Notes under the pieces: model-generated
Seen by the model: the letters and a program-made list of their open reading frames with translations, nothing else
Told to the model about the DNA's origin: nothing
The model's database searches: none
Position numbers and translations under genes: made by a program
In this document: positions 23,901-36,370 of the stretch, piece by piece
Layout of the letters: every line of letters starts with the position of its first letter
Numbering within the stretch: the stretch's first letter is position 1
NCBI GenBank assembly: GCA_946406115.1
Contig: OX291557.1
Span: forward strand, 20,244,501 to 20,308,500
Direction: 5' to 3'
Source: Apoda limacodes
Lineage: Eukaryota > Arthropoda > Insecta > Lepidoptera > Limacodidae
DNA: 64,000 nucleotides

Positions 23901-26900
23901 TCAATCACCAGTTTGTAACTTTATTACCTACATACATATTTAACCAGTTGACATTTAATAATATTGGCAGATGACGCAGATACTAACTACATCTTGCCAG
24001 AGTTTATTCCACATATTAGCCACGCGATTTGAGTGGAAATACTATTGAGCCCAAACTAAACAACTGGAATAGGAAGGCAAAAAGTATATACTGAAGCACG
24101 ACTAAACTTTTTTTTTTTTTTTTTTTATACCACTAAGGTGGCAAACAAGCTTACGGCCCGCCTGATGGTAAGCGGTCACCGTAGCCTATGGACGCTTGCA
24201 ACACCAGGGGTATCACTTGCGCGTTGCCGACCCTTCAGAAATCTAATAACTTCTTTCTTGAAGAACTCCATACTGTAGTCCTTGCAGAAAACCTTGGCAG
24301 GGAGCTCATTCCACAACTTAAGCGTTCGCGGGAGGAAGTTTCTCTGAAACCGCACTGTACGCGACCATTTAGGTTCTAAAGTGTGAGAATGAATTCCCTG
24401 CCGATGGCGAGCGGTGCGATGGTAGAAAGTAGCCGTGGGCATCATTTCGAACAATTCCTCAGAACACAACCCATTGTACAAGCGGTAGAACACACACAGT
24501 GAGGCAAAGTCTCTCCTCAGACTTAAGGGCTCGATACCGCAAGTGAGTTTGGGATCGTCGACAATTCTCACAGCCCGTCGTTGAACCGAGTCAAAAGGGT
24601 CAAGCTGGTATCCGGGTGCACCTGCCCAGAGATGGCAGCAGTACTCCATATGGGGCCGAACTTGCGACTTGTAAAGTAACAACCTTTGCCCCGACGTGAA
24701 GTACTGCTTCGCTCTGTTGAGTACACCAAGTTTTTTGGACGCCAGCTTTACCTTATCTTGTAAATGATCTCGGAACTGAACATCGCTGGAGATGTCGACA
24801 CCAAGGATCCCAATGCTCTTGGAGATGGAGAGGGGAGTGTTCTGGAATTGTGGGACCACAGTGAATGGAGTTTTCTTAGCGGTGAACGCGCACACTTGTG
24901 TCTTTGTAGGGTTGAATCGGACCAAGTTTACCCGTCCCCAGTCAGAGACCTGGGACAGTGTGGTCTCGATTTGAGACACAAGTTCTCCGCGGTTTTCCTC
25001 CACAACGGAACGAGGGATGTTTGCACGACCCGTGTAAAAAGTGTCTCCAGTACTGTCATCTGCATAGCAATGTATGTTGTTGATGTCCAACATGTCATTG
25101 ATATGCAGTAGAAACAGCGTAGGAGACAGCACAGATTATGTTAATGTCCATGCTATCAGAGCAACTACCGTCAACTACAGTTCGTATGCGTCTGCCGGAC
25201 AAAAAGCTAGCCACCCATTTGCACAAACCCTCGGGCCCTCCGTAAGATGGCAACTTCGATAGAAGACCGCGGTGCCAGACCCGATCGAACGCCTTCGCTA
25301 TGTCCAGGCTACATGCCAATGCCTCCCCCTGACTCTCAATGGCTAGTGCCCATCGGTGTGTGAGATACACTAGAAGGTCACCAGTCGAGCGACCGTGGCG
25401 AAAGCCATATTGACGGTCACTGACCAGATCGTGTACTTCTAGGTATCTTAGAAGCTGTGTGTTGATCACACGCTCCATCACCTTAGAGAGGAGAGAGGTA
25501 ATAGCGATAGGCCTGTAATTCGATGGATCTGATCTATCGCCCTTTTTGGGCACCGGGTGCACATTCGCAGTCTTCCATGTAGACGGAAATTGCCTAGTAT
25601 GGTAGGAAAGCGCGAAGAGGCGCGTGAGTACAGGACATAACTCAGGAGCACACTGCTTAAGCACCACTGCTGGTATACCGTCTGGCCCACTCGACTTATG
25701 AACGTCTAGAGAAAGCAACGCCCACCTGACCTCCCGCTGCGTTATGGAGATTTCCGGCATGGACTTACCGCACCACGGTATAGTAGGTGGTACAGCGCCT
25801 TCATCGTTCATATTCGAGTTCGAGGCAAAGAGACTGCCCAGTAGATCGGCTTTCTCTTTAGCACTATGGGCCAAGTCACCATCGGTCTTTCGCAGTGGTG
25901 GTAACGACGACTGGCAGAAGTTCCCTTCGGCAGCTTTGGCAAGCGACCAGAAAGCACGACTCCCAGAAGGATAGCTCGCAAGTCGCCCACCTATTTTGCC
26001 GATGAATTGGAATTTTGCTCTGGCAGTTGCTTTCTTACTGAACCTCGAGGCAGCATTTAATTTGCGTTTTAACTCAGAAATATTCGGATCCTTATTAAAA
26101 CGAGCCGTGGTCCAAGCCTCATATGCATTTTGCTTAAGAATTTTAGCTTTTCTGCAAGACCTATTAAACCACGGTCGTTTTTTGACGCCGGCAGCTACTC
26201 GCGGGTTAGGAATATAGCATTCCATACCAGCAAGGATTGTCTCAGTGACTGCGGCTGCGCAGACGTCAGGATCTTCTGAGTTAAAGCAGATCTGCCTCCA
26301 CGGGTACGATGCGTAAAATTCACGCAATCCATCCCAGTCTGCCGACTTATAGTGCCACACACGACGCCAGTTAGTTGGCCCAGAAGGATCAGGTTGTGTG
26401 CATGACACTTGAGTCCGAACGAGACAGTGGTCCGAGGAGCCAAGAGGCGCATCCACTGAGACGGAGTACCCGTCCGGACGAGTAGTCAGCAGAAGGTCCA
26501 GTAAGGAGCTCGTATGTTCCTCTATATCTGGTATTCTCGTTGGAGAAAGTACCAGCTGAGAGAATCCATAGGTCAGAGCAAATTCATGAGCAGATATCCC
26601 AGCATAGTTATTGGTTCGAGAACTGAGCCACTCGCGATGGTGGGCGTTAAAGTCTCCCAAAATAACTAGTTCTGCTGTGGGATATTGCTCTAGAACTTTG
26701 TCAGTCGTCAAACTCAGGTGCATGAAGAGTCGAGTTACGTCCGTGTCACCGCTATGAGACCTGTATAGGCACGCATAGATACGAGTGTGGCCGCCGTAAT
26801 CTACGCGCACCCACAATATCGACAGGTCCCTGTCTTCAAGGCTATGAAGGCGGCGACAGCAGATATCCTCCCGGACGAACATACATACACCGGCACGACT

Positions 26901-29900
26901 CATAAAATTGTGTTCGAGTTTGTAGCCGGGATAATGAAGGTATGATTTGTCGGCCGGGCAGGATATCTGCGTCTCCGTCAGAAAAAGAATGGTCGGCTGC
27001 GCAGTTTCGAGATGGTGGTGGACTGCGTTAAGATTTGCGTGAATACCCCTGATGTTGCAAAAATCCACATTATATGTGGATGGAGTAGCCGCTGTGCAAA
27101 CTCTTTTCTTTTTCTGTCTTCTGGCCATAATATATATAAAAAAAAGTTACTAAGACTAAGGATGAGGATTCACTGCACAGACAGCATAGAGGGCAAAGGG
27201 TGCGGTTCTAAGACTGCCGAAGCTCGCCACAGATGATACGGTTGCTGGCACGGCGGGCGGAAGGGCCCCTGATCCCCCTCTGTTGTAGTAGCCGGGTCCA
27301 CTCCGGTCTCCTTCTCCGGCACGACTACCACTTCAGATACTTTACACAGGCTGGCGAATCAGCCTCCCAGGGCGGAGATTAAGTGATCCCTGGGTTCGGG
27401 ATCCCGTTCAACCTGCGGGCGGCCAGCGGTCAGCCGTTTCATCAGGTCTCCCTGACCGCCGAACCAGCACGCCGCGTCTATGCCGAGTATGACAGCAACA
27501 AGCACCGCCGGTCCTCCGCTGTCCGTGCAGCGAATCCTCAAAGAGCTCTGGCAACCTTACTCACCGCCAGGAACACAACACTACTCAATGTTAGTGTTAT
27601 TATGGCCGCGGTTTTCTGTAAGGTGGAGGTACTTCCCCAGTTCGGGCCGCTCATTCGAGCAAGTACTCGCTATGCCCTGCTTAGTTGTTCGGGTGGCTTA
27701 TTCGAGCGAGTACTTGCAGTGCCCTACCTCTCTTAAACTATTGCAAAGTACTTTTGAAGGTTAACAATTTGTCCTGATTTTGGGTTTAGTTGCCAGTGGT
27801 TGTTCGTAATGTCCATCCGTCGCGTCCCTAGCCTAACGATTATGCCATCTTTCCACTGATTCTGATAAAATTTTACAAGTAAAAGCTTATGCAAATGTTA
27901 ACCTCTGTCTTTATTATGTCTAAAAATCTGTTCACAAGTTTTTCTGCAGTAATTTCATATCTCAGAACGACAATGAAAATACAGGCACTTGCTTGGTTTT
28001 TATCATCTCTTAACAACTATTTGTGACAAATTATTTTTACCTGCTGAATAATTTTTTCACATCTGTCTCTAAAGTTTTCTAAATGTTTGATGAATACATC
28101 ATTTGCTTTAAGATTGTTCTGTTTCATTGTGTCCATTATATATGTTACATATTCAAACTGTGTGTGAGCTGTGCCTTGTCTTAATAAGGCACCAAGGATT
28201 TCAATGTTAACTCTGAAAATTATAAAGGCTGTTATTAAAATGTAAGAAATCATATTCTATCATCTATCTTGCACTTTTATTATTCTGTTTTTTTTAGCAG
28301 CTAATTAAGGATGTTGGTCTCACATATTAAAAAAAACGATAAAAACAACATTTCATTAAAATCTATCACTAAAATTTAATATGTCTTCTAAGTCTCAAAT
28401 ATTCTACACAAATCAGAATATCTATCCAGATCGAAATTTTTTCACATCTGTCTCTAAAGTTTTCTAAATGTTTGATGAATACATCATTTGCTTTAAGATT
28501 GTTCTGTTTCATTGTGTCCATTATATATGATACATATTCAAACTGTGTGTGAGCTGTGCCTTGTCTCAATAAGGCACCAAGGATTTCAATGTTAACTCTG
28601 AAAATTATAAAGGCTGTTATTAAAATGTAAGAAATCATATTCTATCATCTATCTTGCACTTTTATTATTCTTTTTTTTTTTAGCAGCTAATTAAGGATGT
28701 TGGTTTCACATATTAAAAAAAACGATAAAAACAACATTTCATTAAAATCTATCACTAAAATTTGATATGTCTTCTAAGTCTCAAAAATTCTACACAAAAC
28801 AGAATATCTATCCAGATAGATAAATTCGAAATTTTTAACCCACTCAGTCTCTCCAACCTGTGCCTAAAATAAGATCAGGTTAACCTTGATGTAGCGTTTT
28901 TTACGGTTTTATATGTACAGTCCGCAAAAGCTTATCTGACCCATCTCTAAGATTGATTTACACTTACATTTGATACAGACTAAATTGACCAACAGTGCAC
29001 GGGTGTTCATATAGCTGTGTAGATAAATTAGCACTAAATATTAAATTTAAGAAAATGTTTTAAAGAAATTTCTAAGCTAAAATATTTTGTGCTATCAGCT
29101 AATTTGTTGATTGTACATCAATTTATTCTGGTATGTAGAACCTTTCCATCAGGGTGAGAAGCATCTTATGTCCTTGGCAATACCCATAACTATACCTGTG
29201 CCAAAAATCAACTCAAAATTAGATGCTTATTTACAACAAAAAGGAATAACAAACACTTTCTCTATTATTGGTTAAAATTTACATTATATTTTTTAGATGA
29301 TTTTTTGATGATAATGATGAAATTTAAGGAAAGGTGTTTGTTTTACATCAACAGCTTACATTCATGCTGTTAGTTTACAAAATCGAGTTGAGATTATTGT
29401 AAACAAAGTTGAAATTGAAAAAAAAAAATCTTGCTTTATAGAAGGTATCATACTTAATCTGTTTTTCATCCATCTCAGAAAGCAGCTGCTGGGCCCGTTC
29501 TTTAGTATTACAAGCCAGTGCTAATACACCATATGTCATTATATTAGGTTTCAATTTCAGTTTCTTCTTTAATGGATACTTTCTTCTCCGTCTCTTACTT
29601 TCCTTTTCAATTAATTCTCTTACTTCCTGAAAAACAAACAATATAAGTTACAAATACGAACATCTTTATAATTTAGACTATCATACTTTAAACACTCTTG
29701 TAATTTGCAGATTTAACACATTAACCAGTAATGTCTGGCTGAGAAAGTACTAAGTCTAACTCTATAATAGTTAAATGTACCTGTATATCTTACAAATAAA
29801 GAATTTAAGCCTGCCAGCTTTATTGATTTGTCCTATCATCATCAACTAATGTTGGCATAAGTCTGATTTCTGCATAAGTACAGCTACTACCGGCCACCCT

Positions 29901-32900
29901 CTTAAGGTCATCGGTCAATTGAATTGGAGGGTGTCTAATGTTACGCTTTCCCAACATGGTCATTACTCTTGATTTATTTACTACACTATATTTAATATCT
30001 AGTAAGTTCATTACTAACTCACTTACTTTAATATTTGTAAGTAACAGGTACCGGAATTGATATACCCTTTCCAACCATTTATTTTACTTTTGACAGCTCA
30101 AGTACTAATCAATTAGTACTTACAATCTCCTAATGCATTACCAATTTGATTTCTTGTACCAATCGACTTTATTTATAAAAAAGTTTTAATTGATATACCA
30201 CATTCATATTCTTGCTCAATTGTTTTTTTCTTTTTTATTGTTTTGTATACATAACCAGGCGTTTAAATGACTCTATTTTTTAGTATTAGTGAAAAAGGGC
30301 GTAAGTCGAAAATTTGCGATTTAGAGTTGTATAGATAGTTTTAGTCAGAAAAAAAGTTGCTTACAGAGGTGCAAAGTTATTTTTTTATACCACTCACTTA
30401 GTTGGCAACAAGGTAATGCTCCATCTGATGGTAAGCTGTCACTGCAGCCTATAGATGCTTGCAACACCTGGGGCATCACTTGCGCGTTGCCGACCCTTCA
30501 AAAACCTTGGCAGGAAGCTAATTATTATGATATTGATTGATATAATGATTTTCTGTTCATATATAAAAAAAAAATATGTAGAAACAGTGTAAGTCAGGTA
30601 TTAAAATTATATTAAGTATTACATATTTATCACTACTACCATAGTAAAAATAACATAAGGTGCAATATGGTATGACTCAGGTATAAATTGCAAAACTTGC
30701 TAAAATTTGAGAACTGGGTAATTTGCAGTTCTAGGATACAAAACTGTTAAACATGCATAAGTTAGTATTCCCTAGAATGAGAATTATCACGGATATCTAA
30801 AAAACTAGTGAATCAATTTTATTCAAAACAATTTCTGTTGATTTTTTTTAGATTTCTTAAACTCCCAAGTTTGTTAAATTAAAGGACACAAGTTTTACCA
30901 ATAAGATAAGATTTGAGAAATTAGAAAACTTAAATGCAGTAATGAGACACCACAAAATTATATCACTCAGTTTGATGTATGGAAAATATCCTTGATTTTT
31001 TTTATTGTATTATCATTATTAAATTTCATCAGAATTTATGAAACAATGGCGGAATTATATGGATGTGAATACAGAATGAGGAACATGACAATATTGTGCT
31101 CTTGTAAAAAATCCACTGGAGTAAAGAAATCAGGAATGGTGCATACAATAGTTACAAATTAATCATTTAAGTAATTAAAAGGAAAGCGAGATAACCGAGA
31201 TAGCAATAAAACATGGCTGGTGGCACGCATTGCTGCGAGGACAACTATTGCTATCTCTTTTGAATATACATGAAAATAGTGATAGAATGACAAATACTGT
31301 TTACAGGTACGGTCGGTTGCAGAACTGCATATAGAATTTCAAAACAAAATAGAATGGCAAGCGCATTCATTCACTCACACACTTAAAGAAATAAAGTAAT
31401 ATGTCTTGTAGAACCTGAGTAACATTAGTTTCATTTAATATTGTATTTAATAATTTCACTAAGAAAATTATCATATCCGTAGCCTAGTGGATAGACGTAT
31501 CAGATCTTAATACGTGTACTCAGTGCAATGCAGATTGTGGATTCGAATCTCACCTTATGCCTTTCTTTTTTCTTGTTGTTTTTGTTCAGTTAAACAGCTT
31601 AGACCAATTTTCTAATAGCTATCTACGTAGGTAGACATTTTATTTTTGTCGTTCGTTGCCGATTTGTTTCTGGGGGTATGTGCTGACATGGTTGTTTGGT
31701 GTTTTTATTTAGCTATTAGATGCGGTTATTACTTAGGTAGCCATTTTTTGTCGTTGTGGATGTGTTACAGTAGGTGCTTATGTTGATAAGGTTGTTTGGT
31801 GTTTTTATGAAATTGCTTTGCTAAAAATAATATACAGGCCAATATTAATATTCAAGAGAGGATGCGTATTATAGAACTAATATGGGTTACAATATATTTT
31901 AAATTTGCAATGAGACTGGTTTTACCGTACCGTTTGATGTTAATGTTAGGTATATCATAAATTTTTAATATCACACTTTTTTGTAAGTAAATATCTAAAA
32001 AAAATTTAAAATATTCAGTAGTTTTTAGTGGATTACCGTTAAGCGTTGGGTCTCACGCAACCAAGAGGAGGGGAATTTATCAACTCGACCTCGAAGTGGA
32101 CTCTCGCGGCACATTGATGCGACTCAAAGAAGATTTATGGTGGAACAATGGTTTCACACCAACTGCTGTGTTTGGGAACATGTTTAATACATCTATACAC
32201 ACAATGTTCGTCGAGCTCAGCATATTGAAGGATTGCATCATAGAAAGCCAGCTAAAAACCGTTTTTAACTTATACCCATAAACAAAATAGATTGTTCTTT
32301 GCAAGGGGTATTTAGATTTTGACTGGGAGCACACCTTGTTCACCGATGAGAAGTCGTTTGAATCATCTGAAAACGGGAGGGTTTATTTGTGGCGCAGAAA
32401 TGGAACCCGTTATGCAGAACAAAATGTTGTCCTAAATATGGAATCTGGACGGATATCACTTAATATGTGGGGGTGGATGACTACGGCTGGTCCATAGAAA
32501 ACCTATGGGGTTTCATGGTACAAAGATGGGATATGCGAAATGGAAAGAACTACAGAGTCATTAGAGGCTCACTGTGTAAAACTTGGGACAATATTAGAGG
32601 AACAGATCTGTTCTATTATAGTCGGATCCATGCGGTGGCGCTTGCTTGCTGTTATTGAAAATAATGGAGGTTATATTAAATAGGCGAGTTGTACTCGCAC
32701 ACGAAAGGGTTCCGTACCATTATAAAAACAGCAAAAAAATCACGTTTGTTGTATCGAAGCCCCCCTTAAATTTTTGTTTTATTTTAATTTAATCATTTAT
32801 TTTTAAAGTTACTATATAACTAAATATTCTGTAAATATTTTAGGCGTTTACCTGTTGCTGTTATCAATTCACATCAAAAAAATCACGTTTGTTGTATGGG

Positions 32901-35863
32901 AGCCCCCTTAAATATTTATTTTATTCTATTATTTAGTATTTGTTGTTATAGCGGCATCCGAAATATAGCTTCTGTGAAAATTTCAACTGTCTTAGTAATA
33001 GGGTTCCGCTAATTACCCTTTGGGTACGAAACCCTAAAAATAAAGTACTATTTTTCTTACAGATATTATTTTACATTTCAATATATTTAAGACATAACAT
33101 ATATTCTTAATTTGTTGTTTTTCAAAATATAGCAGTGTTACCGAATGAATGGTGACTTGTATTTTTTTTTATTCTTATGGTTAAGTTTCAATTTTCTTTC
33201 ATTACGAAAACGAATACTTAAGCTTAACCATAGTAGAAAAAAGAGACATTTATCAAAAAAATATTTATAAAATTTTAATAAATACCATTTTTATTAGATT
33301 GCATGTGTTTTAATTTTTGCAAACAAAACAGAAAGTTCTCATATCAATTGGTCCTTTTCAGAGAGAACTATATGTCAAAACATTAAAAAAAAAGTAATTC
33401 CTAACAAAAATACTGAATATGGAAGTAGCGAGTTTTGAACTATAGGGTCGCCAAATTTAAGTCGCAGCGTCTATGGATCACACCACGGGGCCACGAGGCA
33501 GACAACATTTAATGCGAAATAAACAATACTTATGTAGAACAACACTGCTGTAGAACAACACCTAATTAATTTGTTAGGTTAAGAAACCAAAAGATATAAG
33601 AACGGTTTAAATAAACTGGTTAGTATAAAGAAAACTAAACCTAATTTCGTCGATTTAAGGTTAATATTATTGACAGTTCTGATAATGTTAATGTGTGAGT
33701 GCAAGATTCAAAGAATTTCCAATTTTAACCTTTACACTATGCATGGACTTTAGCAAATGACTGTACATTGTACAAATTTTTGTAATCCATGTATGTTTTT
33801 ACTTAATCATTGTTCTGCATATTCATATACAAGTCAAATTAACTAGTACCTATCTCCTCCCCTCTGAGTATATTATATGGTTTGTGACTATTTTTCTTGC
33901 TACCTATGATTGACTGAATTGAATCATACTAATGTTTATTTACCTGTATTTTTACCACCACAACAAAACAGAGTAGAAGATTTTTTTCAAATACTAAAAT
34001 ATAGCTCTTATTTCATTTAACATTAAAAAAAATGCATTATCTTTTTTATACAGAGTAAACAATGAAGTTGCATAAAAGAGTATGTCGCTTCACTTTCGTA
34101 AACAAAAGCAACAGCATCCATAAAGTATTGCATTATTTTGTTCATGTTTGCGTATCAATAAATAAGGGACTTCATAGGCATGCTATGTCAAATGTAAAAT
34201 AAATGGTTCGAAATGATATAGTTAAAAGATGAATTTTTGTTTTATATTCAAATAGAGCTGAAAGCAGGATGGCAAATAGATTTTTCTACTAGTAAGAGAC
34301 AACATAAAACTATTAGCACAGTGACAATAGCATTAAAATAATAAAAAAGCAGGACCCTAACTTATTTTGTAACATTTGAGATTTAATACTTACAAATGCT
34401 CCATCATAATCTGATCTCAGACATCTTTTCTTTATAAGCATGTTGTAAAAATCAATATCTGCTTTGACAGAATATTCTTTCATAGTTTCCAACAATTTCA
34501 TCTCTGCCTCTCTTGTGTCATCCAATAATGATAACATTTGGGTAAACACTTTGACATCTGGATTAACAGAATATGATTCCATTTCTTTGAGGAAATCATC
34601 TTGACCACCTATGGCAGCAAATTTGTCTTGTACAGTTCTCACTTCTTTTAATGCTAACACTTCCTGCATGTGTATATTTTTCGATAATAAGTTGGGAACT
34701 GTCCTGGTTTCTACCTTAACTATGGGTTTATCAATAAATTGTAGGGATGCAGTAGATATTAGGTCATCATCAAAGCCTGTTCCCTTAACATTCTGATTCA
34801 CAGTTAGGGCACATTCCTCTGAATTAATTTGGTCATCATAGTTTTGAATTAATAATTTAGGATTATTCAATTTACAGTTAGATTGAAACAGTTCAGAATT
34901 TTCAGGCTTACCTAAGCGCCTATGTTCTTTATTCTGAATCATGATATGATCCCTAAAAGAAGATATTAGTTCTTCAATATCCTCTTTTCTTCCTAAATTA
35001 CATTCTTTGACACATTTAAGCATTAAGTTAAAAGAATAAATATTTGGTTTTTCTCTCATATTCAACATTTTCCGCCATACCATAAGAGCATGTCTCAAGC
35101 CTGTATTTTTGTCTGAAATGCAAGCATGAAGCAGGTGATTAAATGTATGCACTCTTATTTTCATTTTCTTAGAGGCCATTTCATCAACAATCTTGAAAGC
35201 CATGGGTAAGTCACCACATCGCCCAAAGGCTTTAATCATTGCATTATAATTGGTTAGGTTAGATTCAATTCCTTTATCAACCATGAGTGCTTTTAAGTGT
35301 TTTGCATTTTTTAACCCATCTAAAGGCCATGGGCTGTTAGCACAGGCGTGGAAAAGGCATGTATATGTATCACCTGTAGGCTTTAGAGCTCTTCTTTTCA
35401 TTTCATTAAACAATTTGAAGGCCTTTTTTGTGTACCCTACCTCAGCACAAGCTCCAATCAATATATTGTATAAGTAGTTTTCAGGTTTCACTCTGTCTTC
35501 TGTTAACATTTTGACTTCTAAAACCTCAATCGCTTCTTTTAATCGTTTATGTTTGATATATTCTTTCATTAGATCAGCATATTGTCTTATGGTTCGTTTT
35601 TGAGACCGCAAAGGAATATTTTGGAGATATTGTTGTTCTTTTAAGTCTCCTGCATCTTCTAAAGAATTTGTGTTATCAGACATAGAAAAATGCCCCGTTA
35701 ATGTGCCAAATTTATCAGGATCTTCAAGGTAAATTAATTTTTCTTCAGATTTATAATCCTTAGAATATTTCATAGTATGTTGGCATGGTATCATAGATGT
35801 GGAAATAAAATTATTAGGCACAAAATGTAGACGTCTAATCAATTTCAAGCAACGCATAGCCAT
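20929..35863 (-). CDS. PTCD1: Mitochondrial pentatricopeptide-repeat protein, PTCD1-like (4 coding exons, complete)
   Basis: Coding exons in transcript order: 35863-34394 (490 codons), 29626-29454, 28212-28041, 21162-20929. Phases close (0, 2, 0) and give 682 residues, close to the length of vertebrate PTCD1. The first ~30 residues are Arg-rich and amphipathic with no acidic residue (MAMRCLKLIRRLHFVPNN), as in a mitochondrial presequence. PPR-type helix pairs run from about residue 93 to 285, for example YLYNILIGACAEVGYTKKA, LTNYNAMIKAFGRCGDLPMA and VHTFNHLLHAC, and resume near 425-560 (FTQMLSLLDD; NIMTYGVLALACN). The C-terminus is basic, after an HPWKQF motif. Known PTCD1 acts in the mitochondrial matrix on leucine tRNA precursors and 16S rRNA; that role is inferred from family. 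Intron 3 (6.9 kb) holds two LINEs, and exon 3 is tandemly duplicated. The PPR call is firm; the PTCD1 symbol rests on overall layout and length. Confidence 0.87.
21247..23945 (-). mobile_element. Decayed Jockey-type LINE with ORF1 and ORF2 remnants, PTCD1 intron 3
   Basis: Minus strand, 5' to 3': a gag-like frame at 23904-23638 (VIRGLYHTITHDKIIEEIEK, then FFVNLEPSSNN), typical of the PRE_C2HC part of Jockey ORF1; a Ser/Asn-rich ORF1 tail and degraded endonuclease start (23498-22959); then reverse-transcriptase pieces in 22226-21262 with SSYRSISLTSSLSALY, HQFGFRKSHSTI, FLDVQQALDRVWHKGLL and DIDAGVPQRSVF. Many frameshifts and missing segments (no clear YADD). Same strand as PTCD1. The 3' A-run lies near 21301-21310, about 140 bp before the last PTCD1 acceptor. 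Confidence 0.75.
24108..27734 (-). mobile_element. ~3.6-kb single-ORF LINE, copy A (CR1-like), PTCD1 intron 3
   Basis: The 3' end is a ~20-nt T run at 24108 (poly-A on the minus strand). The 5' end is taken at 27734 because similarity to copy B (54139-57725) stops there. Structure on the minus strand: ~600-bp GC-rich 5' region without an ORF, one endonuclease/reverse-transcriptase ORF from 27128, and a short 3' UTR. Same strand as PTCD1. Placed in the Jockey superfamily, probably CR1-like; the clade is not certain. Confidence 0.85.
24176..27128 (-). pseudogene. ORF2 of LINE copy A: endonuclease + reverse transcriptase, broken
   Basis: First frame (27128-25095, 677 codons) has an AP-type endonuclease (CNIRGIHANLNAV; FLTETQIS; ILGDFNAHHREW; LGSSDHCLV) and the first RT blocks (KSSGPDGIPAVVLKQCAPEL; PVPKKGDRSDPSNYRPIAIT; DRQYGFRHGRSTGDLL; LDIAKAFDRVWHRGLL). 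A second frame (25132-24176) carries the catalytic block CYADDSTGD, RFNPTKTQ, LGVDIS and the C-terminal YKSQVRPHMEYCCHLWAGAP. Near 25132-25142 about 20 bases are missing compared with copy B. This removes the GVPQG block and shifts the frame. Confidence 0.85.
27735..28040. other. Rest of PTCD1 intron 3, nothing assigned
   Basis: AT-rich intron between the LINE 5' end and exon 3. Confidence 0.4.
28052..28825. repeat. ~385-bp tandem segmental duplication in PTCD1
   Basis: Copy 1 is about 28052-28436 and copy 2 about 28437-28823. They cover most of PTCD1 exon 3 plus ~210 bp of intron 2. Differences are few: single-base changes, a length change in a T run, and at the right end copy 1 lacks about ten bases present in copy 2 (agataaattc region). 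The junction reads cgaaatttttt, and a similar cgaaattttt lies just beyond copy 2, so short homology at the breakpoint is plausible. Confidence 0.88.
28426..28597 (-). pseudogene. Duplicated PTCD1 exon 3, splice donor lost
   Basis: This is a second copy of PTCD1 coding exon 3, 385 bp away on the 5' side in transcript order. The acceptor (ttttcag) and nearly the whole reading frame are kept: one Thr to Ser change and one silent Leu change. The copy loses similarity at 28437, so the last residues and the gtaaaa donor are replaced by unrelated sequence. Using this acceptor would read through to a stop after about 20 foreign residues. It is therefore a decoy or poison exon rather than a usable alternative. 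Confidence 0.8.
29820..30074 (-). pseudogene. RTE-type LINE C-terminal scrap, PTCD1 intron 1
   Basis: The frame holds TMLGKRNIRHPPIQLTDDLK then RVAGSS, recalling the conserved tail of insect RTE/endonuclease-RT proteins (RPxxRWxDDLxxVAG). Short and diverged; family from recognition only. Confidence 0.45.
30382..30520 (-). mobile_element. LINE 3' end, PTCD1 intron 1
   Basis: ttttataccactcacttagttggcaac, then tccatctgatggtaagctgt, cttgcgcgttgccgaccctt and accttggcagg. Same family as 24108-27734, with a deletion before accttggcagg. Confidence 0.75.
31478..31562 (+). repeat. tRNA-like SINE head, PTCD1 intron 1
   Basis: gtagcctagtggatagacg fits an A box and tggattcgaatctcacc a B box in tRNA order. 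It is not a good cloverleaf, so a SINE or decayed tRNA piece rather than a gene. Confidence 0.5.
32045..32690 (+). pseudogene. Tc1-like transposase remnant, PTCD1 intron 1
   Basis: Plus-strand frames give HHRKPAKN near 32236, FDWEHTLFTDEKSFESSENG near 32320 (DDE region, first Asp), RYAEQNVVLNMESGRISLNM then WGWM, and after a jump WGFMVQRWDMRNG and a tail of SMRWRLLAVIENNGGYIK. These are Tc1-family landmarks. Frames shift repeatedly, and the central DDE segment between WGWM and the C-terminal part is missing. Opposite strand to PTCD1. Confidence 0.7.
32686..33050. repeat. Dispersed repeat with gggttccg...aaccctaaaaa end
   Basis: Two sub-blocks of cacgtttgttgtat(c/g)g.agccccctta followed by tagggttccgctaattaccc and gggtacgaaaccctaaaaa. 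Related pieces occur at 17029-17105, 42395-42480, 49496-49740 and 61990-62040. A common lepidopteran non-coding element of uncertain class. Confidence 0.6.
33420..33505 (-). repeat. tRNA-like SINE head, PTCD1 intron 1
   Basis: Minus strand reads cctcgtggccccgtggtgtg ... ccctatagttcaaaactcgc: A-box-like and B-box-like (AGTTCAAAACTC) parts in tRNA spacing. Confidence 0.45.
33506..34393. other. AT-rich start of PTCD1 intron 1, nothing assigned
   Basis: No repeat class recognised. The PTCD1 exon 1 donor (gtaagt on the minus strand) is at 34393-34388. Confidence 0.4.
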
Positions 35864-35955
35864 CGTTTTATATTTTAATCGTATTCTGATTCTGGTACGG
35901 TATGGTTAATTTTAGTTGTTAACTTTAAGGTTAAGTATATATTTCCTTGTTACCA

Positions 35956-35987
35956 TATACAGCTTAGTAGTTTAACTAAGCTGTATA
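35956..35987. promoter_or_regulatory. Perfect 13-bp hairpin ~95 bp upstream of PTCD1 start codon
   Basis: tatacagcttagt, a 6-nt loop (agttta), then actaagctgtata. It sits in the likely PTCD1 promoter or 5' UTR. No known site is recognised; the palindrome could be a protein-binding site, an RNA hairpin or chance. Confidence 0.5.
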
Positions 35988-36370
35988 AATAACAGTCAAC
36001 AAAATTATATCTTATCTAATAAATTAAAAAATAACTACACAGTCTTTTAATAAATCAAAACCCAAACGTTTATTTTGTAAACAAACAAAAAGAATATAAA
36101 TATACTATTTATAACCTCCAAATTTTTTTTTTGTTAAGAATGTTTTTTTAAATGTTCGCCTTATAAGCTCTGGAAGGCTGTAAGAAATTTGATTTCATAG
36201 CCTGGCACACATAACAGATTTCTCGTAAGATTTTTGTAACCATATGTTCCAGTGACCTTCTAAGCAAGTAGACTATGCACGTCATACAACAGCGGCAAAA
36301 TTAAGATCTGAAACGTTTTCACTGTAGGTAGGTTATTAATTTCTCATTGAAAATTACATAACGTCATTAA

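Noticed and set aside
27359..27764. Overlapping open frames in the GC-rich LINE 5' region as an ORF1 or gene
   Set aside because: The frames are on the opposite strand or not preserved in copy B. No gag or zinc-knuckle motif.
31478..31562. A functional tRNA gene
   Set aside because: A and B boxes are present but the arms do not pair into a cloverleaf; a SINE head is more likely. The same holds for 17404, 33420, 60244 and 63870.
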